From positions 1,508,001 to 1,572,000 of the forward strand of contig SMSO01000036.1 in NCBI GenBank assembly GCA_004764695.1: DNA of 64,000 nucleotides. The letters are read 5' to 3'. This document shows, piece after piece, positions 1 through 10,458 of the stretch (the stretch's first letter is position 1; every line of letters starts with the position of its first letter). The notes under the pieces are model-generated. The model saw only the letters and a list, made by a program, of their open reading frames with translations. It was not told where the DNA came from and did no database searches. This DNA is from Schizochytrium sp. TIO01. Lineage: Eukaryota; Sar; Bigyra; Thraustochytrida; Thraustochytriidae. The position numbers and the translations under genes are program-made.

Positions 1-450
1 AAACAAAAGCCTATCAATAAAATTCTCTTACCTTTGGCTGGCGTTATTTCCTGGCTCACACCCACGGCCCGGCTTGCGGAAAAGAGCATGCATCCTGAAG
101 AGCTTATGTTTAAGCACTTCGAAAATGACGAGCTCAATGAGAAAGCATTGAAGGTCCGCTCCCGTGTCGCTGCAGAGTGCCTCGTTGGCGTGGAAACTAC
201 TCGCCGGAATTTGCACAAGATTAACTGCCCTTTACTTGCAATTCACTCTCGTCATGACACTATGACGGATCCGGCAGGGTCGGAGCTTGCTGTAGATTTG
301 GCCAGCAACCAAATGAAGAAACTAGTACTACTGGATGAACCATACTTGTGGCATGAACTTGATCATGAACCAGGTAATGAAAAGGTCATTCGCATCGTGA
401 TTGACTGGCTTGAAGAAGCAGCAGGTGCCAACGCTGTCGCCAAGAGCTAA
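1..450 (+). CDS. Alpha/beta hydrolase (monoacylglycerol lipase/S33-like), 3' part only
   Basis: The reading frame is already open at base 1 and runs to TAA at 448-450, so this is the C-terminal ~149 residues of a gene that begins outside the window. The visible part has the usual end of a lysophospholipase/monoglyceride lipase-type hydrolase: a strand followed by HSRHDTMTDPAGSE, where the Asp fits the acid of the triad, and further on YLWHELDHEPG, where a His fits the catalytic base. An amphipathic helix ending in IDWLEEA closes the domain. The nucleophile elbow is not in the window. Substrate cannot be told from this fragment; lipid ester or peptide are both possible in the family. Confidence 0.7.
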   Translation, partial: KQKPINKILLPLAGVISWLTPTARLAEKSMHPEELMFKHFENDELNEKALKVRSRVAAECLVGVETTRRNLHKINCPLLAIHSRHDTMTDPAGSELAVDLASNQMKKLVLLDEPYLWHELDHEPGNEKVIRIVIDWLEEAAGANAVAKS

Positions 451-2539
451 AATACAACACTTTGGTATTTTAGACATGGTCAAGAGCAGGTATTCAACTT
501 TAGCGTGTGCATAGTTTACGTATTTTCTCTTCTATAGTTAATTTCACAGTTTTCAGTGAACATGAACCTGGTAAATTGGCCTTGCTTCCCGAATTCTTGT
601 TTTTCTTTCAGACCTTTCCATTCAAATTGCTACTCAAAACCAGGCAGATTGCTAGTCGGCAGCTAGCGTCGTGAGCGGAGAAGTTCTTTCATAAGTGCCT
701 TCCACTGGGCCTGGCTTGATTGTTTCCTCCATCCCAAACGCATCACTGGCATATAGTACCACTTTCAACTCAGGCATCATAAAGTTCCTATATCGATGCG
801 TGTTTTACCTCACAGTCGTATCACCAGTTATCTAAACCTTGCTGTTAGTTTTAGTCCTAGCTTCGGCTAGTTTGACTTGCTTTTATAAGCCCTCAAGCGA
901 ACTGGCTGCCAGACCGGTTAGCATCCTCATCACTGTTCTTACCTTGATGTAGCCTCCATCAAAGTTCTTTATCGCTAGTGCCGAGCAAATACATCGCACT
1001 ACTATGCATAGGTTGTTCGTTCCAATGGGCCAATAATTTGCATATTTGACGGCAGGAGAACCTCAATTTTGCCATCTGCTATTGCTTTCTCCGCGAGCCG
1101 GCGATGCACAAATTGGAACACCCTTATCATAAGTCCTACTCCTTTTCCCTGCACGATGTCATCTGCTTATAGTTAAGGTGTTTCAACTCCAGTTCTCTCC
1201 TATGGAACTGAAATTGACCTCGCGGCGAGAATCAGAAACCCCCAAATCCACTTTATCGCTGCTGTAGTGAAGACTTTCGTACACAGGAGCACTTTGATTC
1301 GTCCGCAGATCTCCAGAGCTCTATATCATCGAACTGACTGGTTGACTGAAGAAGCCCAAGCGAAATAGCAATGGAAGAAACATCGTGCCCTGGCCTTGTG
1401 AACTAGTATTCTTTTTATTTATCAAGTTATTATTACCACTATATAGTCATGTCCCCATTATCCTTATTCTCAGTTCAATTATTTATTATTTTTTTTAACT
1501 TTAACTTTAACTTTAAATTTAACTTTAAATTATCTTTAAATTTATTTTTATTTTTTTATTACCAAGAATTTTTAATTAAAAAAAGAAGAAAAAGGAAACA
1601 CACCTTGTAACCTTCTCATATATTGTACTCGAAGGAGATCAATCGGGGCGCAGAAAGACTTGTTGAAAAGGCAAAGCAAAACGGACTCGAAGGCTCAATA
1701 GACGTGCGTGGATGCTTTAGAGAGACACAGATGGTATGTGCTATGACGGCAACTGTGGTTATGCAGACTTGTGCTCAGAGCACGTGGTGAATAAATGACA
1801 ATTACTATCTACACCACTAATTACCTTAACCTACATACTGCCTATCCATCATTCGGTAGTAAGGTGAAAAAGAAGATGTTGAAAGCTTTACATACAACGC
1901 ACAACAACGCTTCATGAAGATACGAAGTTAGAAAACTCGGGGCTGACCAATGCACGATCGAATCAAATCATGCAATCCCAACCCATAAAAGCTCAAGGGC
2001 ACTTGGGTTTTCTTCAAAGTCAATCTCTCAGCAGCCTCTCATCTGCCAGAAAGTGAACGGGCTTGGAATTAGCACTAGGTGCCTACATCACCAAACTGCA
2101 TACAAGACCCACAGAGGACAACGATTAAAACCCTCTCGAGCTTGTGATGAAAGTGCCTCTTAGTCACAAACTCAACTGTTTATTCACATTTCACGATCCG
2201 CAAGCGATGATGGCAAGTGCGTGCGCCTGAACAGGCAGGACGCAGAGGCGGCGAGATTCTGGATTGGACGACACTGTTTGCGTGGCCTTATGGGCAGAGC
2301 ACTTAGCTCGGCATCTTTTCCCCGAAGACGAATGTCTCACTCAGACTGAGTCCCTCGCTCGCGGAGGGTGCCAAGGTGCGAGATCGTCACTCGTTGCCCT
2401 CTTTGACGGCTTCATTGCACATCAAACTCATTCGAAAGCGTCGACTCACTGACCATTTGTTGATCGATTGACAGCAAGATCGATGCAAGGCAAAGACAAG
2501 ACCAATTTGAAGTGCAGCACGATGGAAAGAAAGCACTGC

Positions 2540-2580
2540 AATGCAATGCAGTTCAACTTGAAGCTGGTTTGCATTGCATT
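2540..2580. repeat. Perfect 11-bp inverted repeat with nested small palindrome
   Basis: AATGCAATGCA (2540-2550) is the exact reverse complement of TGCATTGCATT (2570-2580), with a 19-nt loop that itself contains TTCAA-C-TTGAA. It could form a hairpin in RNA or a cruciform in DNA. No function is implied by context. Confidence 0.55.
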
Positions 2581-2706
2581 TCATGAAAAGAAGCTTGCAC
2601 CACAATGCTATCTATATCTCACGGAAAGAGTCACAATGCACATCTCGTCTTGGACTGCTAGATTGACCAACTGCTTCGCGCCCTTTTGGTGATGATTAGA
2701 TGATTG

Positions 2707-2707
2707 G

Positions 2708-2739
<32 letters not shown>
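2707..2739. repeat. (GATT)n microsatellite
   Basis: About eight tandem copies of GATT in the gap before the PP1-inhibitor-like gene. Confidence 0.9.
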
Positions 2740-3840
2740 CCGGTCACATTTAGAAGCTATGAGAAGCTATGAAGCGAGTTTTACCAGATCGTCTTTGCTG
2801 AGTGGAAGGAAAACGCTCGTGTCTATGTTTTCATTTTACTTTATTCACGGAGATCTCAGAGGTTGCCGACTTGAGGTTGGTTATTATCCTGTTCGGGTTC
2901 TCGTTTCATCACTGCCAACTTCGGGTTCAAGTTTATATTCTGCTTCATTCAACTCTAGTGATCAATTCTTTCTATTTCTCTCTTTTCCCAAAACTTTGTG
3001 AAAAGAGCTAAGCAATGATAGTTAGTTATGCATAGTATGGTGGTAGTATGTAGTACAGTAATACACACTAGTAGGTAGGTAGCGAAGGAATACCAATTGT
3101 GTGTTTTGATAAGTCTTCTCCGACTCTTTTGCCTTCGAAGATAGACAGTGCGTGCCTTCATTCAAGTTCTTCTATCGCTTCAAAGTTGATTGCTTTCTTC
3201 TCCCAAAAAGGCGTTTATTAGTTTATTACTATTTTGTTTATTTATCAAAATAAATAAAATAAAAATCATTGTGTTGTTGAAAATATGATTCGAGGGTACT
3301 ATTGCTTGCTATTTATTCCCTACGTAGCATGGCACTTGTTAGCAATAACAAACTTTGAATAGAGTGAAAAGTTGATTATTTTATCGAATTGCTTTAGTTA
3401 GGAAAAGTTATTGTGTTTGCTCACTTTCTTTGCTTTTTGTCCTGATCAGACACCCATTCGAGAGAGGTTTCGGTCTCGATCGATCGCACCTTCAGCACTT
3501 GCCGAGGCCGCGTAGATTGCTGCAGAGAGCGCTGCAGACAGCAAACGCAGGTTCCGCTCTGCGGCGAGCTCACGTATACACACACTCACTCCTTGCGACC
3601 TAGCACTAATCCGGATCGAGGGAGATCTAGGAGCCCAAGTTGCGAGGCGTGCTACGGCGCACGCGCTGTGGAAGACGTTGACGACGCGCGAATCGGAAAA
3701 GCACGTGTTTGGCGTCGGTTCTGAGATCCAAGAGAACTAGGTTGGCTCGGCCTGTGGAAACTAAGGGTTGATTTCGATTTATTGTCCGTGTGCACAAGGA
3801 ATCGTTTGTACTCAAATCTTTATTTTCTTGGTAGCGTAAA

Positions 3841-4185
3841 ATGTCGAGACACGTCAAGACGAAAGAGGAGGACCTCGAGGGTCACGAAGATGAGCAGGTG
3901 GAGAAGCATCTCACAATGAGATACAATATGCGCGAGTTACGGCTCTTTAATGAGTTTGAGGTTTGGGTCAATGACTGGCTTGAGGAACACATTCCCGACG
4001 AGACTGACCGCCCGGTGATCGAGGCTGGACGCATGGCGCGACTCAGCGAAGAGAAGCGAATCAAATCCCTCAAGAAGGTCCTTGATCCGTACATTTCTGA
4101 TCCTATGGTTCGTGACGAGTTCATCGAAGAGTACCTGGCCCGCTTCAAGGAGCTTCCGCTCGAGGTTCTGGACGCCCTGAAATAG
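3841..4185 (+). CDS. CPI-17/PHI-1 (PPP1R14)-like protein phosphatase 1 inhibitor
   Basis: A 114-residue acidic, soluble protein starting at ATG 3841 with no signal peptide. Residues 24-33 read LTMRYNMREL, which lines up with the phospho-inhibitory loop of animal CPI-17 (T38-V-K-Y-D-R-R-E-L): Thr25 takes the place of Thr38, whose phosphorylation by PKC or ROCK makes the animal protein a strong PP1 inhibitor, and Tyr28 the place of Tyr41. The helix that follows in the family (xxVEKWIDGRLEEL) is matched by FEVWVNDWLEEHI, then LSEEKRIKSLKKVL and FIEEYLARFKELPLEVL match the third and fourth helices. Length is close to the family core. Inferred role: phosphorylation-gated inhibitor of PP1 (possibly myosin phosphatase) in the cytosol. 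The assignment rests on remembered family patterns, not a search. It converges on the TMX-like gene downstream. Confidence 0.72.
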   Translation: MSRHVKTKEEDLEGHEDEQVEKHLTMRYNMRELRLFNEFEVWVNDWLEEHIPDETDRPVIEAGRMARLSEEKRIKSLKKVLDPYISDPMVRDEFIEEYLARFKELPLEVLDALK

Positions 4186-4863
4186 AGTAAGTAAATCTTA
4201 CTTTTGCCGGAGTATCCAGGCTTCGACAATGAGACTGGCATGTTTGGTGCCAACTCAAACTAACTCCTTTTTCCCCTCATCCAAACTGCGCATAAGCCCA
4301 GGCTTCGTTTCGGACAGTGGTGTCAGCGCGGTGCTTCGCATGAGGCAAATTGAGTCTCCAATCATGTTCATAAAATTAGACTCGGCCTTTGCAATATAAG
4401 CTTGTCTTGCTTCGTCTTGGACGCTTATACTCCTTTATTTTCGCTACATTCTAATGCTCTTTCTTTAAAACTACGTCTGATCCAGCCCTTTCGTACTGCT
4501 GCAAGAATATTATCACCTGCCCGGTATCTATACACGAATGCAATATCGAAGAGAGTGCACAGGTTTCAAGCACTGCCTACGCAGCCAATGATACCACAAA
4601 CTTTGAAGTGATCCAAAAGAAATTTCTTATTTTTGGTCATGTGCGCAATTTAGGTGCTGATCTTTAACAAGCAAAGAATTATTGTTTTTTGTTCTTGAAT
4701 TTACCAAATCCTTTAATTATGATTATTCTGTATTCGCATGAATTTCCTATCTATGCCGTCTATGACACGCATACACTCTCTTCTCTATCCTACTTGACAA
4801 AACGAACTTTTAAATCATTGAAGATTTATCATACGTTATTATTTGTGAGTTTATTTTGTGAGT
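4186..4863. other. Intergenic, between convergent genes
   Basis: Shared 3' region of the PP1-inhibitor-like and TMX-like genes. Moderately AT-rich; only short non-coding-looking ORFs. Confidence 0.6.
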
Positions 4864-6258
4864 TTACTTTGTTTTCTTGGATTCAGTGCTAGACTTCTGA
4901 GCGAGAAGCACAGCGGCACTTTTATCAGCAGGGTCTGCCAGCTCCTCCTCATCAAGCTCAAACTCAGAGATACAGAGAAGATATAAAAACATTGAGACAA
5001 CCATGAGAACCAGCAATAACAGAAAAGCACTATAGGGCAGGTAGCGCACAAACATGCGCCACACCCGCTTAATACTCAACAGAATTGTTGTGGACTGGGG
5101 TGAGACCTCCTCATTAATGATTTTCATCAAAAACTCTTCAACATCGCCTTCTAGGTCGGGATCTTCGTAAAAGACGCGAGTGGAAACATCGATAACTAAC
5201 ACACGAGGAAGATCCACACGAAAAATGTTGTGGTCCTCAAGAAACTCTACCCACTTGCTACCATCAACGTGAGAAAACATGAAGCGCTCTTGGATATCCT
5301 TGGAAAGTTTAGAGGACTTACCACGAGCAATTGTCCTCACCTCTTGTACAAATTTAGTTGCCTCCTCCGACGGGTTTTCAGAGTCCACAATTGCCATGAC
5401 AAGAGGTCGATCTTTTTGCTGTGCGGTCAATGAGTAGCTTCCGGGCGTAAGCTCTGCAAATGTTGGTACATTATGAACAATGGCCCATTCTTCAACAGCA
5501 GAGGCATTTGCCAGGTCTCCGGAGTAGACTCGAATAGCTTCGTCGGGTTCATAGCGAAAAAAGACAGCTTTCTCATCATTTTTGCAAAAATCTGCCGGGT
5601 TCTCACCGCTGCAAAAGATATCCCAGCACGAGGCTTTTGCACATTCTGCAAAAAGCATATGAGGACGAAGAACATGCCCCGCTTGCTTCACCGCAGCTCT
5701 AGCCTCTTCATCAGCAGGTCTTTTACTTAAGAGCACAAAGGATACAGGGTCACGTTCCATGTTTCGCTCATCTGTTGAAGTCGTGAGCCACTTTTGGAGA
5801 CTTTTTCCATCTTCATAAGTGCGGATCGGACCTGCGACCATCCGCTCACCGAAAGTCAGGAGAGTCTCCAGATTGTGCTGGCCCTTGTATAGTGTAACCT
5901 GCTCACCATCCTCAAAGTAATGAATTCGCGGGTAGCTGCTAACATCAAAGCGACTCTTCAGCCCGCTTTGTGAGGTAGCATCAACTCTACCAACACGAAT
6001 GGAGCCCTGGAAATAGTTCTCAGCGGCATCGTCAAGAATGGGTCCGAAATGCTTGCAGTGCCCACACCAAGGAGCATAAAACATGACGAGCCATTTACCG
6101 TTCTTAATAGTCTCATCGAACGTGGCATCATAAATGTTCACAGGTGCAAAGTTTTCCCTGCGCTTAAGCTTCGCGCCCTCAGCAATCCACGAGATGCTCG
6201 CTAGTATTGCCAAAGCCGTTGCCACGCGTGCCCAGAACGAGCGTTGAAGCAGACCCAT
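4864..6258 (-). CDS. TMX3-like ER membrane protein disulfide isomerase
   Basis: A 464-residue single-exon gene. Residues 1-29 form a cleavable-type signal peptide (hydrophobic VATALAILASISWIA). A thioredoxin domain follows with the PDI-type active site WCGHC (Cys65, Cys68) and the cis-proline in SSYPRIHYF. The middle (about 150-390) looks like further, redox-inactive thioredoxin-fold modules without CxxC. One membrane span lies at about 406-428 (SAFLLLLVLMVVSMFLYLL), then a short acidic cytosolic tail ending KKTK, a KKXX di-lysine ER retrieval signal. This is the layout of TMX3: luminal CGHC domain, inactive domains, one TM, C-terminal retrieval motif. Role: oxidation or isomerisation of disulfides in secretory cargo. 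It is divergent from the GluRS gene and convergent with the PP1-inhibitor-like gene. Confidence 0.88.
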   Translation of the reverse strand: MGLLQRSFWARVATALAILASISWIAEGAKLKRRENFAPVNIYDATFDETIKNGKWLVMFYAPWCGHCKHFGPILDDAAENYFQGSIRVGRVDATSQSGLKSRFDVSSYPRIHYFEDGEQVTLYKGQHNLETLLTFGERMVAGPIRTYEDGKSLQKWLTTSTDERNMERDPVSFVLLSKRPADEEARAAVKQAGHVLRPHMLFAECAKASCWDIFCSGENPADFCKNDEKAVFFRYEPDEAIRVYSGDLANASAVEEWAIVHNVPTFAELTPGSYSLTAQQKDRPLVMAIVDSENPSEEATKFVQEVRTIARGKSSKLSKDIQERFMFSHVDGSKWVEFLEDHNIFRVDLPRVLVIDVSTRVFYEDPDLEGDVEEFLMKIINEEVSPQSTTILLSIKRVWRMFVRYLPYSAFLLLLVLMVVSMFLYLLCISEFELDEEELADPADKSAAVLLAQKSSTESKKTK

Positions 6259-7466
6259 CGCGCTAAATCCCTTAAAGCCTTCTTTAGCCTGCTCTCAGAG
6301 AACCCCGCGAGCAATCCTTCAAAACCTAGCGGTGTCGAGGCACGTATCGCAACCCCTAACCAGGTCTAAAGCTGCTGGAGCTGGCGTCCTTGAGGCGCCA
6401 AGCTGGTCTATCGAGCAAAATTCTTCGAGGGGCACTTTTCCCACTGGAAAGCAATGTACATAGGTACGTACTAGAAGCACCCTACTTGGGCATTGATGAC
6501 ATTCTCAAGAACAGAAATTACTACCTACGTAACTCCATGAAGTACAAGTGCTCCCAAATTGAAGAAACGCTTCGGGATCCTCGTTAGCCTTTTTGAAGAC
6601 AGCGAGAAATCAATCCATGAGAAGGTCGAAGGCCGTCGAGAGCCTGGATGAAGTACTTACTGTGTCATGCCTGGTACCGAGTAGTGCTTAGTGTAACTAG
6701 TGATTTTTCCATTCAAGTGCATTCAACTCGGTCAACTGCAAAGGTTGGCGGCGTTCTTGATTGTCTGTACCTGAGTAGAGGCTACTGCATCAAGATGAAG
6801 AGAAGTTGTATCTTGCTTTTTGATTGCATTTTGGGAACATAACTCCGATGTGCACAGTGGGCATCACGAGGCGATTAAATGCTACATTTAAAGGGATGTT
6901 ATTTCAGGGCAAACTTAGGTGCTACAATGCTCTCTCGACGTGGGATTCCTCGAAAACCTCCGGCTCAAGATTTTGACCTTGTAGCGCTGTTCTTGTCACG
7001 TTCCTCTTCTCTCCAGCTCGCAACTTTTTACTTTGAGCTGTGTCTAGGTAGGGAGGTCGGCACCTCGCGTTTCGTTCAAGCTTCAATCAAGATCATCGTC
7101 ACCGGGTTCGGAAGTAAATGCGTAGCAGCTAATACAAAGGTACTCTTACTGCCTTTTACATCTCAGGTATCATGACTATTGCTGTTTTTATAAAGTTTTA
7201 TCTTTCTGCGTTTATACAAAGTATAGTAAGGCTGAAAGCCTTTTCCAGCTTTCCTTTAAGCTGCTTCCTTCCTCCATCTATTTTAGAATTTGCCTCTTTT
7301 TTTAATAACAAAAATAAAAAAGAGAATATTTTTTGGTTTTTATTTCGCAGTACATTTACTGTAAATTTGCATTCCACTAAACTTGAGGTCTTCGCGGCCG
7401 CAGCAGCAAACCTTGATTGTCTCGTAAGGAAGGTCTTGCGAGCTTGTGAGCTTGGCTCAAGCAGCG
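6259..7466. other. Divergent intergenic region
   Basis: Space between the divergent TMX-like and GluRS genes; must hold both promoters. Contains TAGGTACGTA (6461) and CTACCTACGT (6521) motif copies and a T-tract/A-tract hairpin around 7294-7324. No credible gene. Confidence 0.5.
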
Positions 7467-9269
7467 ATGACGACGCTTTACAGCATGGTGGCGTCATCCT
7501 CTCAGCGCAGAGGCCTGGGGCTGCTAGCGCTTTGCAGAGGCAGCAGCTCAGGACCACGGACTTCGCCTCCGTCGTATGGGCGGCTGGCACAGCGATACAT
7601 GTGCGCCACGAGCAACTCTGGAGCTGCAAACGCTGCCACAAAGGGGGGTGCAGGTGAAGGTTCCTCGGAGACGGATGTGAAGGCAACGATGAGTGGGCTG
7701 CCACCTGTACGCACTAGGTATGCACCAAGCCCGACGGGATCGCTACATTTGGGCGGCTTGCGAACGGCACTCTTCAATTACCTGCTCGCTCGTAAGCATG
7801 GTCCGGAAAGTACCTTTCTTGTTCGCATCGAAGATACGGATAGGACTCGCACAATTCCTGGAGCTGCAGAAGGTCTCTTGAAGACATTGGAGATGTTCGG
7901 TCTCAAGTCTGATGAACCAGTGCAATCCCAATCTAATCGCACGGAGCTTTACAAGAAGCACGCTGATGAACTCCTGGAGAATGGCCATGCCTACAGATGC
8001 TTTTGCTCACCTGAGCGACTCACCGAGGTTCGCGAACAACAAAGTCGTCGTGGTATGCAGTCAGCATACGATCGCAGGTGCCGTGGTATTTCTAAAGAAG
8101 AGTCTGACGAACGTGCAGCAAGTGGTGAGGTCTTCACCGTCCGTCTTCGTGCGCCTTTGACCGGCCGCACTCAGGTCGATGATGTAGTCTGTGGTCAAGT
8201 GACTTTTGATAACAAGGTCATGGATGATCAGATCTTGCTCAAGTCCGACGGATTTCCCACCTACCATCTGGCAGCTGTGGTCGATGATCACGATATGAAA
8301 ATCACTCATGTTATTCGTGGTGAAGAATGGTTGAGCTCCACTCCTAAGCACTTGACTTTGTACGAGATGTTTGGATGGGAGGCCCCAAAGTTTGGTCATC
8401 TTCCCTTGCTCTTAAACAAAGACCGATCAAAGCTTTCCAAACGTAATGCCGACTCTGCTGTGACCGAGCTTCTTGATGGTGAGAAGTCAGGCTACTCTAC
8501 CATGGCCATTCTTAACTTTGTTGCTCTCTTGGGTTGGAGCCCTGCGCAAGCTGCCATGCAGTCTGCTCGTGGTGATCAGGATGGCAAAGACTGGCTTGCT
8601 GGCTTTGACTCTGTTGATGCACCCTCTGGTGATGATGCTCGCGAGAGTATGATCTTTACTGATCTCGACTCCCTGGCCCAGGCCTTTGATCTGGCCCACA
8701 CAACACGTAAGGGTGCTGTGGTGGACCCGGACTTTCTTCATTGGCTCAGTGGCCAGCATGTGCGTCGCATGGATCGCTCTATCTTAGTAGAGTCTGTGCG
8801 CAAGCAAATGAAATGGGACACATCCATGTTCTCTGATGAGTACGTAAACGAGGTTTTGGATCTCATTCTTTTCCGCGTTTTCCGCACAAGTGATTTGCGC
8901 GTAGTGGCTGGACAGTTCTTTGTCCCACTTGGCCAGGCTGGGCTTGTCGAGGGCTCAGATGTTGTGCCAGAACAGGTGAATAACCATGAGGTGGCACAAC
9001 AGTCTCTCGCCAATAGTATCCATGCCTTCTCAAACCTTTCTGATGAGGATTTCATTGTTGAAAACATCAAACCTATCCTAAAGGCTATGCCTAAGGACCT
9101 TTCCAAAAGCCGTGGGTCCAAGGTCAAGGTCCCGCAAGTTATGCTTTCTATCCGCTGGGCGGTGACGGGCTCAACTGTGGGTGCTAGCCTTCCTGAGACT
9201 CTTGCTCTTCTTGGCCGTGATCGTGTCATTGAGCGACTCCAACATGCCGCAAAGGTGCTCGAGGCATAA
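7467..9269 (+). CDS. EARS2: Glutamyl-tRNA synthetase, organellar (mitochondrial) type
   Basis: About 600 residues from the first ATG of the frame (7467); a second ATG follows at 7485. The first ~75 residues are Ser/Ala/Arg-rich with few acids, like a mitochondrial transit peptide. The class I synthetase core begins at about 84 with RYAPSPTGSLHLGGLRTA, the HIGH-type ATP-binding signature in its GluRS form, and the KMSKS-type loop is SKLSKR at 321-326. Other GluRS marks are FLVRIEDTDRTR, YRCFCSPERL and YHLAAVVDDHDMKITHVIRG. It is the bacterial-type, discriminating or non-discriminating enzyme that charges tRNA-Glu (and often tRNA-Gln) in the organelle, not the cytosolic archaeal-type enzyme. 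A plastid role is unlikely if the host is a thraustochytrid. Single exon. Confidence 0.93.
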   Translation: MTTLYSMVASSSQRRGLGLLALCRGSSSGPRTSPPSYGRLAQRYMCATSNSGAANAATKGGAGEGSSETDVKATMSGLPPVRTRYAPSPTGSLHLGGLRTALFNYLLARKHGPESTFLVRIEDTDRTRTIPGAAEGLLKTLEMFGLKSDEPVQSQSNRTELYKKHADELLENGHAYRCFCSPERLTEVREQQSRRGMQSAYDRRCRGISKEESDERAASGEVFTVRLRAPLTGRTQVDDVVCGQVTFDNKVMDDQILLKSDGFPTYHLAAVVDDHDMKITHVIRGEEWLSSTPKHLTLYEMFGWEAPKFGHLPLLLNKDRSKLSKRNADSAVTELLDGEKSGYSTMAILNFVALLGWSPAQAAMQSARGDQDGKDWLAGFDSVDAPSGDDARESMIFTDLDSLAQAFDLAHTTRKGAVVDPDFLHWLSGQHVRRMDRSILVESVRKQMKWDTSMFSDEYVNEVLDLILFRVFRTSDLRVVAGQFFVPLGQAGLVEGSDVVPEQVNNHEVAQQSLANSIHAFSNLSDEDFIVENIKPILKAMPKDLSKSRGSKVKVPQVMLSIRWAVTGSTVGASLPETLALLGRDRVIERLQHAAKVLEA

Positions 9270-10458
9270 ATTATAGTCATACCGACGTAAGAACGACGGG
9301 AGAAGATAATCCTCACTTGCCACGAATTGCGGCGTGGCCTGTTTTCAGATTTTCGATCGAATTCGGTCTTGCATGGAGTGGATATGGGCTTTCGTCGTTT
9401 TTCTATTGCTTTGGGCACCTCTTTTTCCAAGAGTAGGAAGGAATTGATTTGCTTGTAGATCGCATATGTCTTTGTTGAATAGCTAGACCGACATTTTGCG
9501 TCTTTTACTTTAAATAGAAAGGAAGCCGCTAGCTGGTGTGAGATTCTGTTCACTGGGCAGACCTCATCCAACTTTGCTGATCGTTATTATTACCATATCA
9601 ATCCAAAAATCAAACACATACACACCATCATGTCCTTTTTTATAATTGACCTTATAAAAAAATAAATAAAAAATAGATAATAGAGATTATAGTTTTTTGT
9701 TTAGGACCAAAATAGGCTTAAGATCTTATCTTTCTTCATTTCAGTCAACATTTTTATAAAACCAAACTCATCAACCGCTCTGATATTCACGTATTATCAT
9801 AATCATTCTACCGAGGAGAGAGATTTTTAACACTTTCGCTTGAAATCCCCGTACCATAGTTTACAAACACATGAACAACGTTGAATTTAACCTTGAGTGA
9901 GATAGTACACGTGTTCCTTTCCTTTAGATAAATGAGCACAAAGGCTAGTCGAGACACCTGAGCACAGAAGCCAGAAATTGGAAAGATCAGACATTCTAAA
10001 ACATGCTTTCATATCACTTCATTGCAGTTCACAAGCTGAAACATTTCATACCGAAAGTTTTATTCTTTGATAACACCAAGATTTGGATGTTTGGAATTAA
10101 GAAACAAAAATTTAACGCCAACCAAAGGTAGGTACTAAGAGTAGGATAAAAACATATAACATAAAATCTTTATCATTCTATTGTAATCCGATACTGTTGT
10201 GGGCAAAGACGCTTCTTACACGATAATAGGTGTGCATAAGCGTCTAAATGAAACCATTAAAGGCTTCAGTGCCCCACTCCCACGTCACATCACATCGCAT
10301 TAGGCTCAAAGCGGCCAGCGTGCATAGGCTCGGGCCGAAATTTTTGTTTCAAGACAGAAAATTTGGGATCGTTGGCGTGAGGCGAACACTTCAAAATCGA
10401 AGAATTTATCAATCGAGCTTGCAAGCAAGGAAAAAGAGTAGAGTCATCAGTCAATTGT
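9270..10458. other. Intergenic between convergent genes
   Basis: AT-rich around 9640-9700, with one AGGTAGGTACTA copy at 10126-10137. The 277-codon minus-strand frame that begins here and runs back over GluRS is a shadow of that gene. Confidence 0.55.

Larger units (their letters stand above)
451..3840. other. Long gene-poor intergenic region
   Basis: No ORF here looks coding: all are short, lack recognisable domains and mostly begin without ATG. It holds an AT-rich block at about 1478-1578 with repeated TTTAAC units, a GATT microsatellite near 2707-2739, a perfect 11-bp inverted repeat (2540-2550 / 2570-2580), another AT block near 3210-3265, and a TAGGTAGGTAG motif at about 3070-3082. The last few hundred bases are presumably promoter and 5' UTR of the PP1-inhibitor-like gene. 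Confidence 0.6.

Noticed and set aside
8738-9571. 277-codon minus-strand ORF over the GluRS 3' end
   Set aside because: Overlaps a clear GluRS gene in antisense and has shadow composition (Arg/Ser/Thr-rich, no domain).
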